Below are positions 38,980-47,396 of a stretch of DNA of 64,000 bases, piece by piece. How positions within the stretch are numbered: the stretch's first letter is position 1; the number at the start of each line of letters is the position of its first letter. Both the position numbers and the translations under genes were made by a program. Under the pieces are notes generated by a model that was not told the origin of the DNA, ran no database searches, and saw nothing but the letters and a program-made list of their open reading frames with translations. The DNA lies in contig NZ_JASZYS010000003.1 in NCBI RefSeq assembly GCF_030316845.1, forward strand, positions 434,001 to 498,000. Reading direction: 5' to 3'. Origin of the DNA: Variovorax davisae (GTDB lineage Bacteria; Pseudomonadota; Gammaproteobacteria; Burkholderiales; Burkholderiaceae_C).

Positions 38980-39820
38980 ATTCGCGGCAGGGAAGTCGGC
39001 GGTGATCGAGCACGTCGGACCTGCGCCGCGCATTGCCATCGAGCGGCAGGGACACGGTCCGTTGGTGGTCTTCCTGCATGGCATCGGCGGCAACAGGGCA
39101 AATTGGCACGACCAACTGCGGGCCTTCGCTGGCGAGTTCACCGCCGTGGCCTGGGACGCGCGTGGCTATGGCGACAGCGACGACTATGAAGGCGCGTTGC
39201 GCTTCGAAGATTTCAGCGCCGATCTGCTGCGCGTCTTGGCGTATGTCGGCGCCCGCCGCGCCCATCTGGTCGGCCTCTCAATGGGCGGACGCATCGCGCT
39301 CGACTTCTACGGCCGTCATCCGGAACAGGTGGCGTCATTGGTACTGGCGGACACCAGCGTGGCGATGCCTTCCGGTCCGGATCGCGAAGCGCACGTCAGC
39401 GCGATCCTGGCCGATCGCCAGCGACCGCTGCTGGGTGGCAAGACGCTCGCCGAGATCGCTCCCGCGCTCGCGCGCGGACTCGCGAGCAGCCGCATCTCGC
39501 CCGAGCGCCTGGCGCTGCTGCAGCAGAGTGTCGCCGAGTTGCACAAGGACTCCTATCTGAAGACGCTCGAAGCCGTGACGCGGTACGAGGGCTTCCCGCC
39601 GCTCGGCAGCGTGCGTGCGCCTTGCCTTGTGGTGGTCGGGAGCGAGGACCGGATCGCGCCGGTGGACGTCGCGCGGCTCACCGCAGCCGCGATCCCAGGG
39701 GCCCAGCTGGAAATCATCGGCGATGCGGGGCATGTGAGCAATCTCGAGAAGCCCGAGGCCTTCAACGCGGTCGTGCTGAAGTTCCTTCGGGGTGTAGAAA
39801 CGGGCGGGAGGTACGCATGA
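38966..39820 (+). CDS. Alpha/beta hydrolase (enol-lactonase/deformylase type)
   Basis: This 284-residue enzyme is read from a GTG at 38966 that overlaps the end of the NicX-type gene; CGGGGAG lies nine bases upstream. It has the nucleophile elbow GLSMGGR, oxyanion HGIGGNR, a late Asp (VVGSEDRIAPVD) and His (IGDAGHVSNLEKPEAF). It resembles PcaD-type lactonases. By position it could hydrolyse an N-formyl amide made by the preceding dioxygenase, as NicD does, but sequence alone does not decide. The stop overlaps the next ATG. Confidence 0.82.
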   Translation: MNCSEFAAGKSAVIEHVGPAPRIAIERQGHGPLVVFLHGIGGNRANWHDQLRAFAGEFTAVAWDARGYGDSDDYEGALRFEDFSADLLRVLAYVGARRAHLVGLSMGGRIALDFYGRHPEQVASLVLADTSVAMPSGPDREAHVSAILADRQRPLLGGKTLAEIAPALARGLASSRISPERLALLQQSVAELHKDSYLKTLEAVTRYEGFPPLGSVRAPCLVVVGSEDRIAPVDVARLTAAAIPGAQLEIIGDAGHVSNLEKPEAFNAVVLKFLRGVETGGRYA

Positions 39821-40848
39821 AGACCACACTCAACCGCAGCGTCCGATTGACGGCGTACTGCGCCGACGGGCCGCTGCCTTCGTCGTGCTTCGCGCTCGAT
39901 GAAGCGCCGGTCGGCGAGATCGAGGACGGCCAGGTCCTGGTGGAGACCCACTACCTGTCGATGGACCCTTTCCCGCGGCTTCGCATGCGGGGTGACGATT
40001 CCATGGCGCCGCAGCTGCCGCTGGGTTCGGTGGTGATCGGACGCGGCGTGGGGCAGGTGGTGGCCTCCCGCGCGCCGGCTTTGCCGGTCGGCACGTACGT
40101 GGCCGGTGAACTCGGCTGGCAGGCGCTGGCTCGCGTCGATGGTCGCACGCTGCGCGCCGTCGATCCCACCTTGGCGCCCGTCTCCACGAGCCTGGGCTTG
40201 CTGGGGCCTTCGGGCCTGACGGCCTATTTCACCGTCATGCACCACGGAAAGCCGCGCGAAGGGGAAACGGTCGTGATCTCGGGCGCGGCGGGGTCCGTGG
40301 GCAGCGTGTCGTGCCAGCTGGCGAAGCAGGCGGGCGCGCGGGTCGTGGCCATTGTGGGGGGGCAGGACCAGGCGCACTACCTGCTGGACGAAATCCGTGC
40401 CGATGTGGTGGTCGACCACACGATCGCGACCCCATTGGCCGTGCAACTGGCGCGCGCCTGCCCGCAGGGAGTGGATGTCTTCCTGGACGGTGTCGGCGGT
40501 TCGTTGCACGAGGCGGTCATGGATCTGCTCAACGTGCATGCCCGTGCCGTCGTCTACGGCGTGATTGCCAGCTATGGCCGTGCGGATGCGGCGAGCGAGA
40601 TGGTGCCGAGCCGCCTTTATCAGTTGATCCAGAAGCGCGTGCGGCTCAGCGGCTTTCTCATTGCCGACCACGCCGACGAGTTCGCGTCTGCGAGTGCCGA
40701 GCTGTCGCTTTGGCTTGCCCAGGGACGCGTGCGCTGTGCAGAGTCGATCACTGAGGGCCTCGAGAATGCGCCCGCCGCCTTTGCAGCCCTTTTTACCCCG
40801 GGACGCTTCGGCAAGCAGCTGGTACGCCTCGCGGCAGCCGCCCGATGA
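39817..40848 (+). CDS. MDR-family NADP-dependent reductase (curcumin/leukotriene type)
   Basis: This 343-residue zinc-independent medium-chain reductase belongs to the group with prostaglandin and curcumin reductases that reduce enone double bonds. THYLSMDPFPRLRM, LGLLGPSGLTAYF, the cofactor motif SGAAGSVGSVSCQLAK and VDVFLDGVGG are characteristic. GGGAGG precedes the ATG at 39817, which overlaps the hydrolase stop. It is followed 32 bp later by another MDR gene of a different subgroup. Confidence 0.87.
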   Translation: MKTTLNRSVRLTAYCADGPLPSSCFALDEAPVGEIEDGQVLVETHYLSMDPFPRLRMRGDDSMAPQLPLGSVVIGRGVGQVVASRAPALPVGTYVAGELGWQALARVDGRTLRAVDPTLAPVSTSLGLLGPSGLTAYFTVMHHGKPREGETVVISGAAGSVGSVSCQLAKQAGARVVAIVGGQDQAHYLLDEIRADVVVDHTIATPLAVQLARACPQGVDVFLDGVGGSLHEAVMDLLNVHARAVVYGVIASYGRADAASEMVPSRLYQLIQKRVRLSGFLIADHADEFASASAELSLWLAQGRVRCAESITEGLENAPAAFAALFTPGRFGKQLVRLAAAAR

Positions 40849-40880
40849 ACCGAACATCCCGAACACACAAGGAGAACATG

Positions 40881-41831
40881 ATGAAAGCAATGCAGATTCA
40901 CGAATATGGCGACCCCGAGGTCTTGCGCGTCGTCGAGATCGCGCCACCTGTCCCCGGGCCCGGTCAGGTGTTGGTGCGCGTCCGGGCTGCGGGCGTCAAC
41001 CCTTTCGACGCCAAGATTCGTTCCGGTTGGCTGCAGGCCTTCTTCCCGTTGTCCTTGCCTCAGACCATGGGTGGCGATTTCGCCGGCACCGTCGCCGCGC
41101 TGGGAGAGGGCGCCAAGGGCTTCGACGAAGGAGACCGGGTGTACGGAATGCTGTCGCCCATGCACGGAGGCACCTATGCTGAGTACTTGGTGCTGGATGC
41201 CAACCTGATGCGCCATGCACCGCGCACGCTATCGTTCGAAGAGGCGGCCGGCTTGCCGATGGCCGCGACTACTGCGTACATCGCGGTTGCGGAACTGGCC
41301 AACGTGCAGAGCGGCCAGCGTGTTCTTGTGCACGGCGGGGCAGGCGGAGTCGGCGCAGCGGCCATCCAGATCGCCAAGCAGCGCGGTGCCCACGTCGCGG
41401 CGACATGCAGTTCGGGGAAAGTCGAGCTGGTTCGATCGCTGGGGGCCGACCAAGTGATCGACTACACACAGACGGATTTTCGCGTGGATCTTCAGGAGCG
41501 CGTGGATGTCGTCATCGATCCGATTGGAGGTGAGACCAATCGCAGAAGCTTCGAGGTGTTGCGCAACGGAGGCGTGATGGCGGTTGTCCTGCGAAACGAC
41601 GCCCAGGAGATGGCGAACCGCGCGGCGCTTTCGCAGCAACACGGTGTCACAGTCAAGGAGGTCGCTTTCGATCTGCGTCCGGATCTTCTCGACACCCTGC
41701 GCGAACTGGCCGATACGGGCGCACTGCGGCCCAATGTGCAGACCGTCTTGCAGCTCGACGATGCGGCCGAGGCGCATCGCCGGCTCTTGGCCGGCGGTGC
41801 GACGGGCAAGACCGTTCTGCGAATGGACTAG
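40881..41831 (+). CDS. MDR-family quinone oxidoreductase
   Basis: This is a 316-residue zeta-crystallin/quinone-oxidoreductase-like protein: VRAAGVNPFDAKIRSG, GGDFAGTVAALG, AATTAYIAV, the NADPH-binding VHGGAGGVGAAAIQIAK and DVVIDPIGG. AAGGAG lies six bases before the ATG at 40881; an adjacent ATG at 40878 is also possible. It lies in the same operon as the preceding reductase and the dehydrogenase pair that follows 3 bp later. Confidence 0.87.
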   Translation: MKAMQIHEYGDPEVLRVVEIAPPVPGPGQVLVRVRAAGVNPFDAKIRSGWLQAFFPLSLPQTMGGDFAGTVAALGEGAKGFDEGDRVYGMLSPMHGGTYAEYLVLDANLMRHAPRTLSFEEAAGLPMAATTAYIAVAELANVQSGQRVLVHGGAGGVGAAAIQIAKQRGAHVAATCSSGKVELVRSLGADQVIDYTQTDFRVDLQERVDVVIDPIGGETNRRSFEVLRNGGVMAVVLRNDAQEMANRAALSQQHGVTVKEVAFDLRPDLLDTLRELADTGALRPNVQTVLQLDDAAEAHRRLLAGGATGKTVLRMD

Positions 41832-41834
41832 GCG

Positions 41835-42425
41835 ATGGTGACTCGCATCCCACCGATGGTCGCCGCCGACCAAGGTCGTCGCGACTTCCTACGCGACGCG
41901 GGCCTTGGTCTGGTCGCCGTGCACGCTGGCGGGGCCCTGGCGTGGCTCAGCCCAGCCGAGGCGCACGCCGCGGGGGCGCCGCCCAAGGTGCTCAGCGCCA
42001 GCGAGGTGACCACGCTCGAAGCCCTTGGCGAAGTGCTGCTGCCGGGCGCGCGCGAGGCCGGCATTTCGCAGTTCGTGGATCATCACCTGGGTGTGGCCGC
42101 GGCCGACAGCCTGCTGATGCTGCGCTACATGGACTGGCCGGCGCCCTACGCGGGCTTCTACAAGGCAGGGCTTGCCGCGCTGAATGCCCTCAGCCTCGCC
42201 CAACATCGACGGCCATTTGCGTCGCTCGGTGCAGCGGAAGCGGAAGCGCTGGTGCGGGGGCTGGGCGCACCAAAGCCTCCATCAGGCTGGAGCGGCATCC
42301 CGGCATCGCTCTTCTACTTCGTTGTACGCAGCGACGCAGTCGATGTGGTCTATGGGACGATGAAGGGGTTCGAGCGCCTGAACATGCCTTACATGCCGCA
42401 CATTCCGCCGGTGAAGCCATGGTAG
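41835..42425 (+). CDS. Gluconate 2-dehydrogenase subunit 3-like protein with Tat signal
   Basis: This is a 196-residue small subunit. The twin-arginine motif GRRDFLRDAG plus a hydrophobic stretch sends it, and probably its FAD partner, across the inner membrane. The body (SASEVTTLEALGEVLLPG, DHHLGVAAADSL, SLFYFVVRSDAVDVVYG) fits gluconate 2-dehydrogenase subunit 3 (PF13618). It overlaps the GMC gene by seven bases, as expected for a two-subunit periplasmic dehydrogenase passing electrons to a cytochrome c or the quinone pool. Confidence 0.87.
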   Translation: MVTRIPPMVAADQGRRDFLRDAGLGLVAVHAGGALAWLSPAEAHAAGAPPKVLSASEVTTLEALGEVLLPGAREAGISQFVDHHLGVAAADSLLMLRYMDWPAPYAGFYKAGLAALNALSLAQHRRPFASLGAAEAEALVRGLGAPKPPSGWSGIPASLFYFVVRSDAVDVVYGTMKGFERLNMPYMPHIPPVKPW

Positions 42426-43996
42426 GTCGCACCGCAATCGAACGTGAAGCCGACGTGGTCGTCATTGGCGCTGGCGCAGCGGGTTGCCTCTACGCCGATC
42501 GCATGTCGAAGGCGGGTCATCGGGTCGTCGTGCTCGAGAGCGGGCCCGCTTGGACCCTCGGCGATTTGGTCAGCTCTCAGATCTGGGCGCGACGGCTCAA
42601 GTGGTCCTCTCCCCTGGTCGAGCAGACGCCCGGGCAAGCCGCATTCAGCCAGAGCCATGCCACGGGTCGCGGGTTCGGTGGCGCGGCGATCCATCATTTC
42701 GGAACATGGCTGAGACTGAGGCGCGAGGACTTCCGGACGGCCTCGCTGTACGGCAAGGGCCTGGACTGGCCTATCGGCTACGACGACCTGCGACCGCACT
42801 ACGACGCCATACAAGCCGAAATGGGCATTGCGGGCGACGCGGCGGCAGAGCCGTGGAGACCGCCGGGGGACCCTTATCCCATGCCGCCGCATCCTCTTTT
42901 TCGGCAAGCTGAGCTGCTCCGCAAGGGATTCGCGGCCGTCGGCCTGGCCACTTCCCCGCTCCCCCTGGCCATCAACTCGCGCGAGTACCGAGGCCGGCCC
43001 GGCTGTGTCTACGACGGCTGGTGCGAAGCGGGCTGCCCGACGGGCGCGCTGGCCAATCCCTTGGTGACGCACTTCAAGTCGGCGCAACAGGCCGGGGCGC
43101 GATTCCATGCCGGCGTGACCGTCACCCGCATCACTTGCGATCGGCGGGGGCGCGCGAACGGGGTGGAATACCGCGCCGACGGCGCCACGGGGCGCATCGA
43201 CGCGCGCTTGGTGATCCTGACCGCCTCGGTGATCCAAACCCCGAGGTTGCTCCTGAATTCGGCCGACGACCGTTCGCGCAAAGGCCTGGCGAACAGCAGC
43301 GGCCTGGTCGGCGCCTACCTGACGGCCGACGCCGTCGCGCCCGTCTACGGCATCTTCGATGAGCCCACCCACCCGTACATGGGAATGAATGCGGGACAAC
43401 TGCTCCATCGCGGTGGATTGGGCGGTGCAAAGCAAGATACGCCGTATGGCGCCTACCAATGGCAAATCGCACCTTCCATCAAGCCGAACGATCTGCTCGG
43501 CATCGCGAACACGCGTGCTGATCTGTTCGGCGCGAAGCTGGAAGCATTCATGCGTCGGGCGAGCGGCGGACTGGCGAGCATGGCGGGATTCGCAGGCGAG
43601 GTGCCGAGCGTGGAAAACCGGGTGACGGTCTCTTCCAGGGTGGCGAGCGACGGCATGCCTTCGGCCGCACTCAGTTACCGGGTTTCCGACGGGACGCGGC
43701 AGTTGTGGGAGCATTTGATCAGGCAAGGCGAGGGCGTCGTGCGCGCTGCGGGATCGCGCGAGGTGTGGCACGGGCCGCTCGCAGGAGGGCACCTGATCGG
43801 CGGCACCGTGATGGGCAAGGATCCCGCTCGTTCCGTCTGCGACAGCTATGGCCGCTGTCATGACGTGCCCAACGTGGTGCTTGGAGGCAGCGGGCTTTTC
43901 CCTGGCGGCAGCGGTACCAGCCCGACTTTTACCCTGTATGCGGTAGCGGATCGTTCGGCAGCCCACCTTGTGAGCCATGCTGGGGATTGGAAATGA
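42419..43996 (+). CDS. GMC-family FAD oxidoreductase 2 (dehydrogenase large subunit)
   Basis: This is a 525-residue paralogue of the protein at 27738. FAD site VVVIGAGAAGCLYADRM, GFGGAAIHHFG, the paired-Cys motif GWCEAGCPTG, catalytic-region LAGGHLIGGTVMG and C-terminal SPTFTLYAVA are all present. Its own small subunit, with a Tat signal, overlaps upstream. It probably oxidises an alcohol or sugar-like substrate in the periplasm. A LysR gene follows 29 bp later. Confidence 0.88.
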   Translation: MVGRTAIEREADVVVIGAGAAGCLYADRMSKAGHRVVVLESGPAWTLGDLVSSQIWARRLKWSSPLVEQTPGQAAFSQSHATGRGFGGAAIHHFGTWLRLRREDFRTASLYGKGLDWPIGYDDLRPHYDAIQAEMGIAGDAAAEPWRPPGDPYPMPPHPLFRQAELLRKGFAAVGLATSPLPLAINSREYRGRPGCVYDGWCEAGCPTGALANPLVTHFKSAQQAGARFHAGVTVTRITCDRRGRANGVEYRADGATGRIDARLVILTASVIQTPRLLLNSADDRSRKGLANSSGLVGAYLTADAVAPVYGIFDEPTHPYMGMNAGQLLHRGGLGGAKQDTPYGAYQWQIAPSIKPNDLLGIANTRADLFGAKLEAFMRRASGGLASMAGFAGEVPSVENRVTVSSRVASDGMPSAALSYRVSDGTRQLWEHLIRQGEGVVRAAGSREVWHGPLAGGHLIGGTVMGKDPARSVCDSYGRCHDVPNVVLGGSGLFPGGSGTSPTFTLYAVADRSAAHLVSHAGDWK

Positions 43997-44025
43997 TGTG
44001 AGGCCGGCCGAAGCAGGTTCTGGCG

Positions 44026-44973
44026 ATGCGAGACCTTGACCTCACAACACTCCGGCTGTTCGTCACGGTATGCGATTCGCGCAACATCGCCCGTGCGGCC
44101 GAGATCCACAACATCGTCGCGTCCGCGATCAGCAAGCGCTTGCTGCTCTTGGAAGAGACGGTGGGCAACAAGCTCCTTGAGCGCCACCGGCGCGGCATCC
44201 TACCCACGGGCGCCGGAGAGATCCTGCTCGAGCATGCGAGGGCCATGCTGGTCGGCGCCGATCGTGTGGCAAGGGACATGGCAACGTACCGCACGGGCAT
44301 CAAGGGGCAGGTGAGGGTGCTCGCATCGGTGTCATCCATCGCCGAGTTCCTTCCGGACGACATCGCGCGCTTCCTGCAGATGCCGGAGCACCGCGGCATC
44401 CGCATCGACATCCAGGAAGCGATCGGCCGGGATGTGGTGCGGGGCGTCCGCGAGGGCGTTTCGCCGATCGGTGTGTGCTGGGACGCGGCCGATTTCGAGG
44501 GTCTTCAGACGCGCGCTTACCGACGGGACCATCTGGCGATCATTGCCCATCCGTCGCATCCGATCGCAGCTCTCGAGTGCTGCGCCTTCGAGCAGACGAT
44601 GGAATTCGATCACGTCGGGTTACCCGCATCCAGAGCGGTGCATACCGTGCTGGCGCGCGCCGCCGCCATCATCGGCAAGCCGATCAACTACCGTGCCGTG
44701 GTCAGCACCTTCGATGCGTCGATGCGATGCGTTCGCGCCAACCTGGGCATTGCCGTGGTTCCACGCGAAGTGGCGGAGCCGGTGGCGGGCAGTCTCGGTA
44801 TCAAAATACTGCCTTTATCAGATCCTTGGGCGCGCCGGGGTTTCGCGCTATGTTTCCAAGACGATAGGAATCTGTCGCCGGCAGCCATGTTGCTACTAGC
44901 GCATCTGGAAACGGGCGAACAGCAGGTGCGCCAAATCCGATTCGAGCGCAGCCACAAGGAGTCAAAGCCTTAG
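44026..44973 (+). CDS. LysR-family transcriptional regulator 2
   Basis: This is a 315-residue regulator. The helix-turn-helix is NIARAAEIHNIVASAISKRLLLLEE, followed by a normal effector domain (GQVRVLASVSSIAEFLPDD). It ends the first catabolic cluster in the same direction as the dehydrogenase genes and may be cotranscribed with them. Its target could be the shared element seen twice upstream; this is inference. Confidence 0.88.
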   Translation: MRDLDLTTLRLFVTVCDSRNIARAAEIHNIVASAISKRLLLLEETVGNKLLERHRRGILPTGAGEILLEHARAMLVGADRVARDMATYRTGIKGQVRVLASVSSIAEFLPDDIARFLQMPEHRGIRIDIQEAIGRDVVRGVREGVSPIGVCWDAADFEGLQTRAYRRDHLAIIAHPSHPIAALECCAFEQTMEFDHVGLPASRAVHTVLARAAAIIGKPINYRAVVSTFDASMRCVRANLGIAVVPREVAEPVAGSLGIKILPLSDPWARRGFALCFQDDRNLSPAAMLLLAHLETGEQQVRQIRFERSHKESKP

Positions 44974-45555
44974 AAGGTCACCCGATGGGCGACCTACTGC
45001 TGCTCACGCGGCGGAGTGCGTGGCGGGCGCTATTTGCCGCGGCAGCCAATCGACAGACACGCCCGCCTGCGTCACTTTGCGAGTTCTGACACGGAAGAAC
45101 GCCTTTTGTCCAGAACAGTTGAGTGCCATCGGTCGGCAACGCTTCAGCCGCAGGGGGACGTCAATGGAGCCTTGAGGCGGCCCTTGGGTGCTCGCTTCAC
45201 CGGCGCCTGCACAACTTTGAAAACTCGACCGGTGTAAATCTGAAAACGGCGCCCGCAAGTTGTTGATTTTCTTAGGTTTGAAAGTGCGACAACTTTGGAG
45301 GAACTCAGAGTTCGTTCAAAGTTAGGCCCGAATTCCATCAAATTTGGGGCCTAACTTTGACAATGGCGCGCGTAAGTTGTTGATTCCATGAGGAATCGGT
45401 CTCGCAGCGTAGAAGGGTAGGGCGGCCGTTACGAGCGCAAGGATCTGTCGAATGCGGCGGGCTTTCGGGCTCGTATCCGAAGCGGCCGAAAGGGCCCGCG
45501 GTCGATGTCCGTTGCAGGCGCCTGGGTCCAGGCCCCGCTTCTTGCTTTTGTTTGA
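44974..45555. other. Repeat-bearing intergenic region between the two clusters
   Basis: About 580 bp hold no confident gene. A minus-strand frame ending at 45004 (KAFFRVRTRKVTQAGVSVDW near its end) could be a gene remnant. The structured part is the inverted and direct repeats at 45248-45385. Confidence 0.45.
45248..45385. repeat. Inverted repeat flanked by direct repeats
   Basis: TCAAAGTTAGGCCC (45316-45329) is perfectly inverted as GGGCCTAACTTTGA (45347-45360). A near-identical 21-mer, GGCGC(C/G)CG(C/T)AAGTTGTTGATT, lies on each side at 45248-45268 and 45365-45385. AACTTTG recurs several times nearby. It looks like the remnant or target of a mobile element or a recombination site. No transposase is present. 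Confidence 0.55.
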
Positions 45556-46215
45556 CTATTTCTGGCGGCCAAGTGGCTTGTCGAAGCACTCGTCCACTGC
45601 TTCCTTGGCAATCCGCTCTACCCGCCGCGCGTCTGCTCCTAGCGAGCGAAGCACCAGCACGCACAAGCCGTTTGCCAACTCCCGAACGGCGCTGTATTCA
45701 TGATGAATTTCCATCATTCGTGTGGTACCGACATCGCAAATGCCAAGCACCGCAGCGACAGCGGCGTCAAGGCTCGGAACTTTGAACTGGCCTGCGGAGA
45801 TACCCTCGTTGAGGCTTCGCACCAGCATAGCGTTGCGCGGTGAACCAGGATCTGCGAACCCGGGCCGCACGTCGATGAGCACGCGCGCGTTGGAGACATC
45901 GCGGTAGCCATACAGGATGGTGGTGGCCACGCCGCGAGCGATGGTCGTCGGCGCATCGGGACTGCCAAGAGCGGCTTCCAGGATCTTCTCCTGCAGATCT
46001 GCCTGAACCGCAGCCTTCGTCGTGTCGATGAGTTCCTCAAGGCTGTTGAAGTGGTTATAGAACGTTCCCCGAGCAACATCCGCCTCGCGGACGACGTCGT
46101 CGATGGTGAAGCCCATCGCCGACCCCTTGGACAGCAGCCGTTTCGTCGCCTGAGTCAGCGCGCCGCGAGCGCGCGAGCGGCGCTTAGGTTCAAGAACCTC
46201 CTCCAATCTTTCCAT
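45556..46215 (-). CDS. TetR-family transcriptional regulator
   Basis: This is a 219-residue regulator from the Met at 46215 (MERLEEVLEPKRR). The longer frame upstream runs through the promoter region. The helix-turn-helix is FTIDDVVREADVARGTFYNHFNSLEELID. The C-terminal ligand-binding domain is of normal size. It is divergent from the aromatic cluster starting at 46504 and probably represses it until a pathway ligand binds. Two GTGCA-N3/4-TGCAC sites lie between. Confidence 0.9.
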   Translation of the reverse strand: MERLEEVLEPKRRSRARGALTQATKRLLSKGSAMGFTIDDVVREADVARGTFYNHFNSLEELIDTTKAAVQADLQEKILEAALGSPDAPTTIARGVATTILYGYRDVSNARVLIDVRPGFADPGSPRNAMLVRSLNEGISAGQFKVPSLDAAVAAVLGICDVGTTRMMEIHHEYSAVRELANGLCVLVLRSLGADARRVERIAKEAVDECFDKPLGRQK

Positions 46216-46241
46216 GTCATTCCCGTAGTGTTGATCGCCTC

Positions 46242-46370
46242 GTGCATTTTGCACTTGGATGTCGCATATCGAACAGGAACACACGTCCTGTCGCGCAACC
46301 GCAATAATGACGAAATCGTCTAAAGTTGACGAGTAGGTATAAACCAGAATGCGTTTGTGCAAACATGCAC
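46242..46370. promoter_or_regulatory. Candidate TetR operators in the divergent promoter
   Basis: GTGCA-TTT-TGCAC (46242-46254) and GTGCA-AACA-TGCAC (46357-46370) share the same arms 115 bp apart in the 288-bp gap between the TetR gene and the FAH-family gene. A further ACAGGA/TCCTGT inverted pair lies near 46274-46292. Confidence 0.5.
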
Positions 46371-46503
46371 GATAGAGTCACGGCATGCCTCCCAGGAACC
46401 AGTCCGTGAACACACATTCCCCAAAGACCCTTCCCCTGACTGCGCTATGCGCGCGTCGCGAGTCGTCCCAAGGCCAAGTGGCCGCTTCGAGCGCGGAGGC
46501 CGC

Positions 46504-47373
46504 ATGAAACTTGTCAGCTACGCATATCGCGGCCGCGTGTCGATCGGCAAACTTGTCGGCGCGCAAGTAATCGATCTCCCTTCGTCGGATCGGCAACTGC
46601 CTGCAACCATGCTCGAGCTGTTGCAAGGGGGGGCGGCGTTGATGGATCGGGCTCGCGCGGTGGCCTCTGAAACCGCTGTGACGGTTCCGCTTGCCGATGT
46701 GCGCCTGCTGGCGCCAGTGCCGAACCCGTCAAAGTTCTTGGCGATCGGCATGAACTACGCGAAGCACGTCAAGGAATCGATCGATCTCGGCTTCAAGATG
46801 CCGGAGGCCCAGGTGTGGTTCAACAAGCAGGTGAGTTGCATCAACGGACCCTTCGATCCGGTGCATATACCGTTCGTTTCGGAACAGCTCGACTACGAGG
46901 TCGAGTTGTGCGTCGTGATCGGCAAGCGATGCCGCCACGTCAAAGCCGAAGACGCGCGGTCTGTCATCGCCGGGTACATGGTGACAAACGACTTCACAGT
47001 GCGCGATTGGCAGCTTCGCTCGCCAACCATGACGATAGGCAAGTCATTCAACACCACGGGCCCCATCGGCCCCTGGCTGGTCACCGACGACGAAATCGCC
47101 GACCCGCACGCACTGCCCATGCGCCTCATCGTCAACGGCGAAGTGCGCCAGCAGGACACCACCGGCAGCATGGTCGCCAACGCGTTCCAGCAGATCGAGC
47201 ACTTGTCCGCTGCGTTCACGCTGGAACCCGGCGACCTGATCGCCACCGGCACGCCGTCCGGCGTCGCCATCGCCATGAAGCCTCCTGTCTGGCTGAAGGT
47301 GGGCGACGTCGTGCGCGCGGAGATCGATCAGCTCGGGTTCATCGAAAACCGCATCGTCGCCGAGCCGACCTGA
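46504..47373 (+). CDS. Fumarylacetoacetate hydrolase family protein
   Basis: This is a 289-residue FAH-superfamily enzyme that cleaves or hydrates ring-cleavage products. AIGMNYAKHVKES, the metal-binding EVELCVVIGKRCRHV, GYMVTNDFTVRDWQ, SFNTTGPIGPW and GDLIATGTPSGVA are the standard motifs. GGAGG lies upstream of the ATG at 46504. It is the first gene of the aromatic cluster, 23 bp before the BKACE gene. Confidence 0.92.
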   Translation: MKLVSYAYRGRVSIGKLVGAQVIDLPSSDRQLPATMLELLQGGAALMDRARAVASETAVTVPLADVRLLAPVPNPSKFLAIGMNYAKHVKESIDLGFKMPEAQVWFNKQVSCINGPFDPVHIPFVSEQLDYEVELCVVIGKRCRHVKAEDARSVIAGYMVTNDFTVRDWQLRSPTMTIGKSFNTTGPIGPWLVTDDEIADPHALPMRLIVNGEVRQQDTTGSMVANAFQQIEHLSAAFTLEPGDLIATGTPSGVAIAMKPPVWLKVGDVVRAEIDQLGFIENRIVAEPT

Positions 47374-47396
47374 ACACCGGCCAAGGAGAACTCGCC

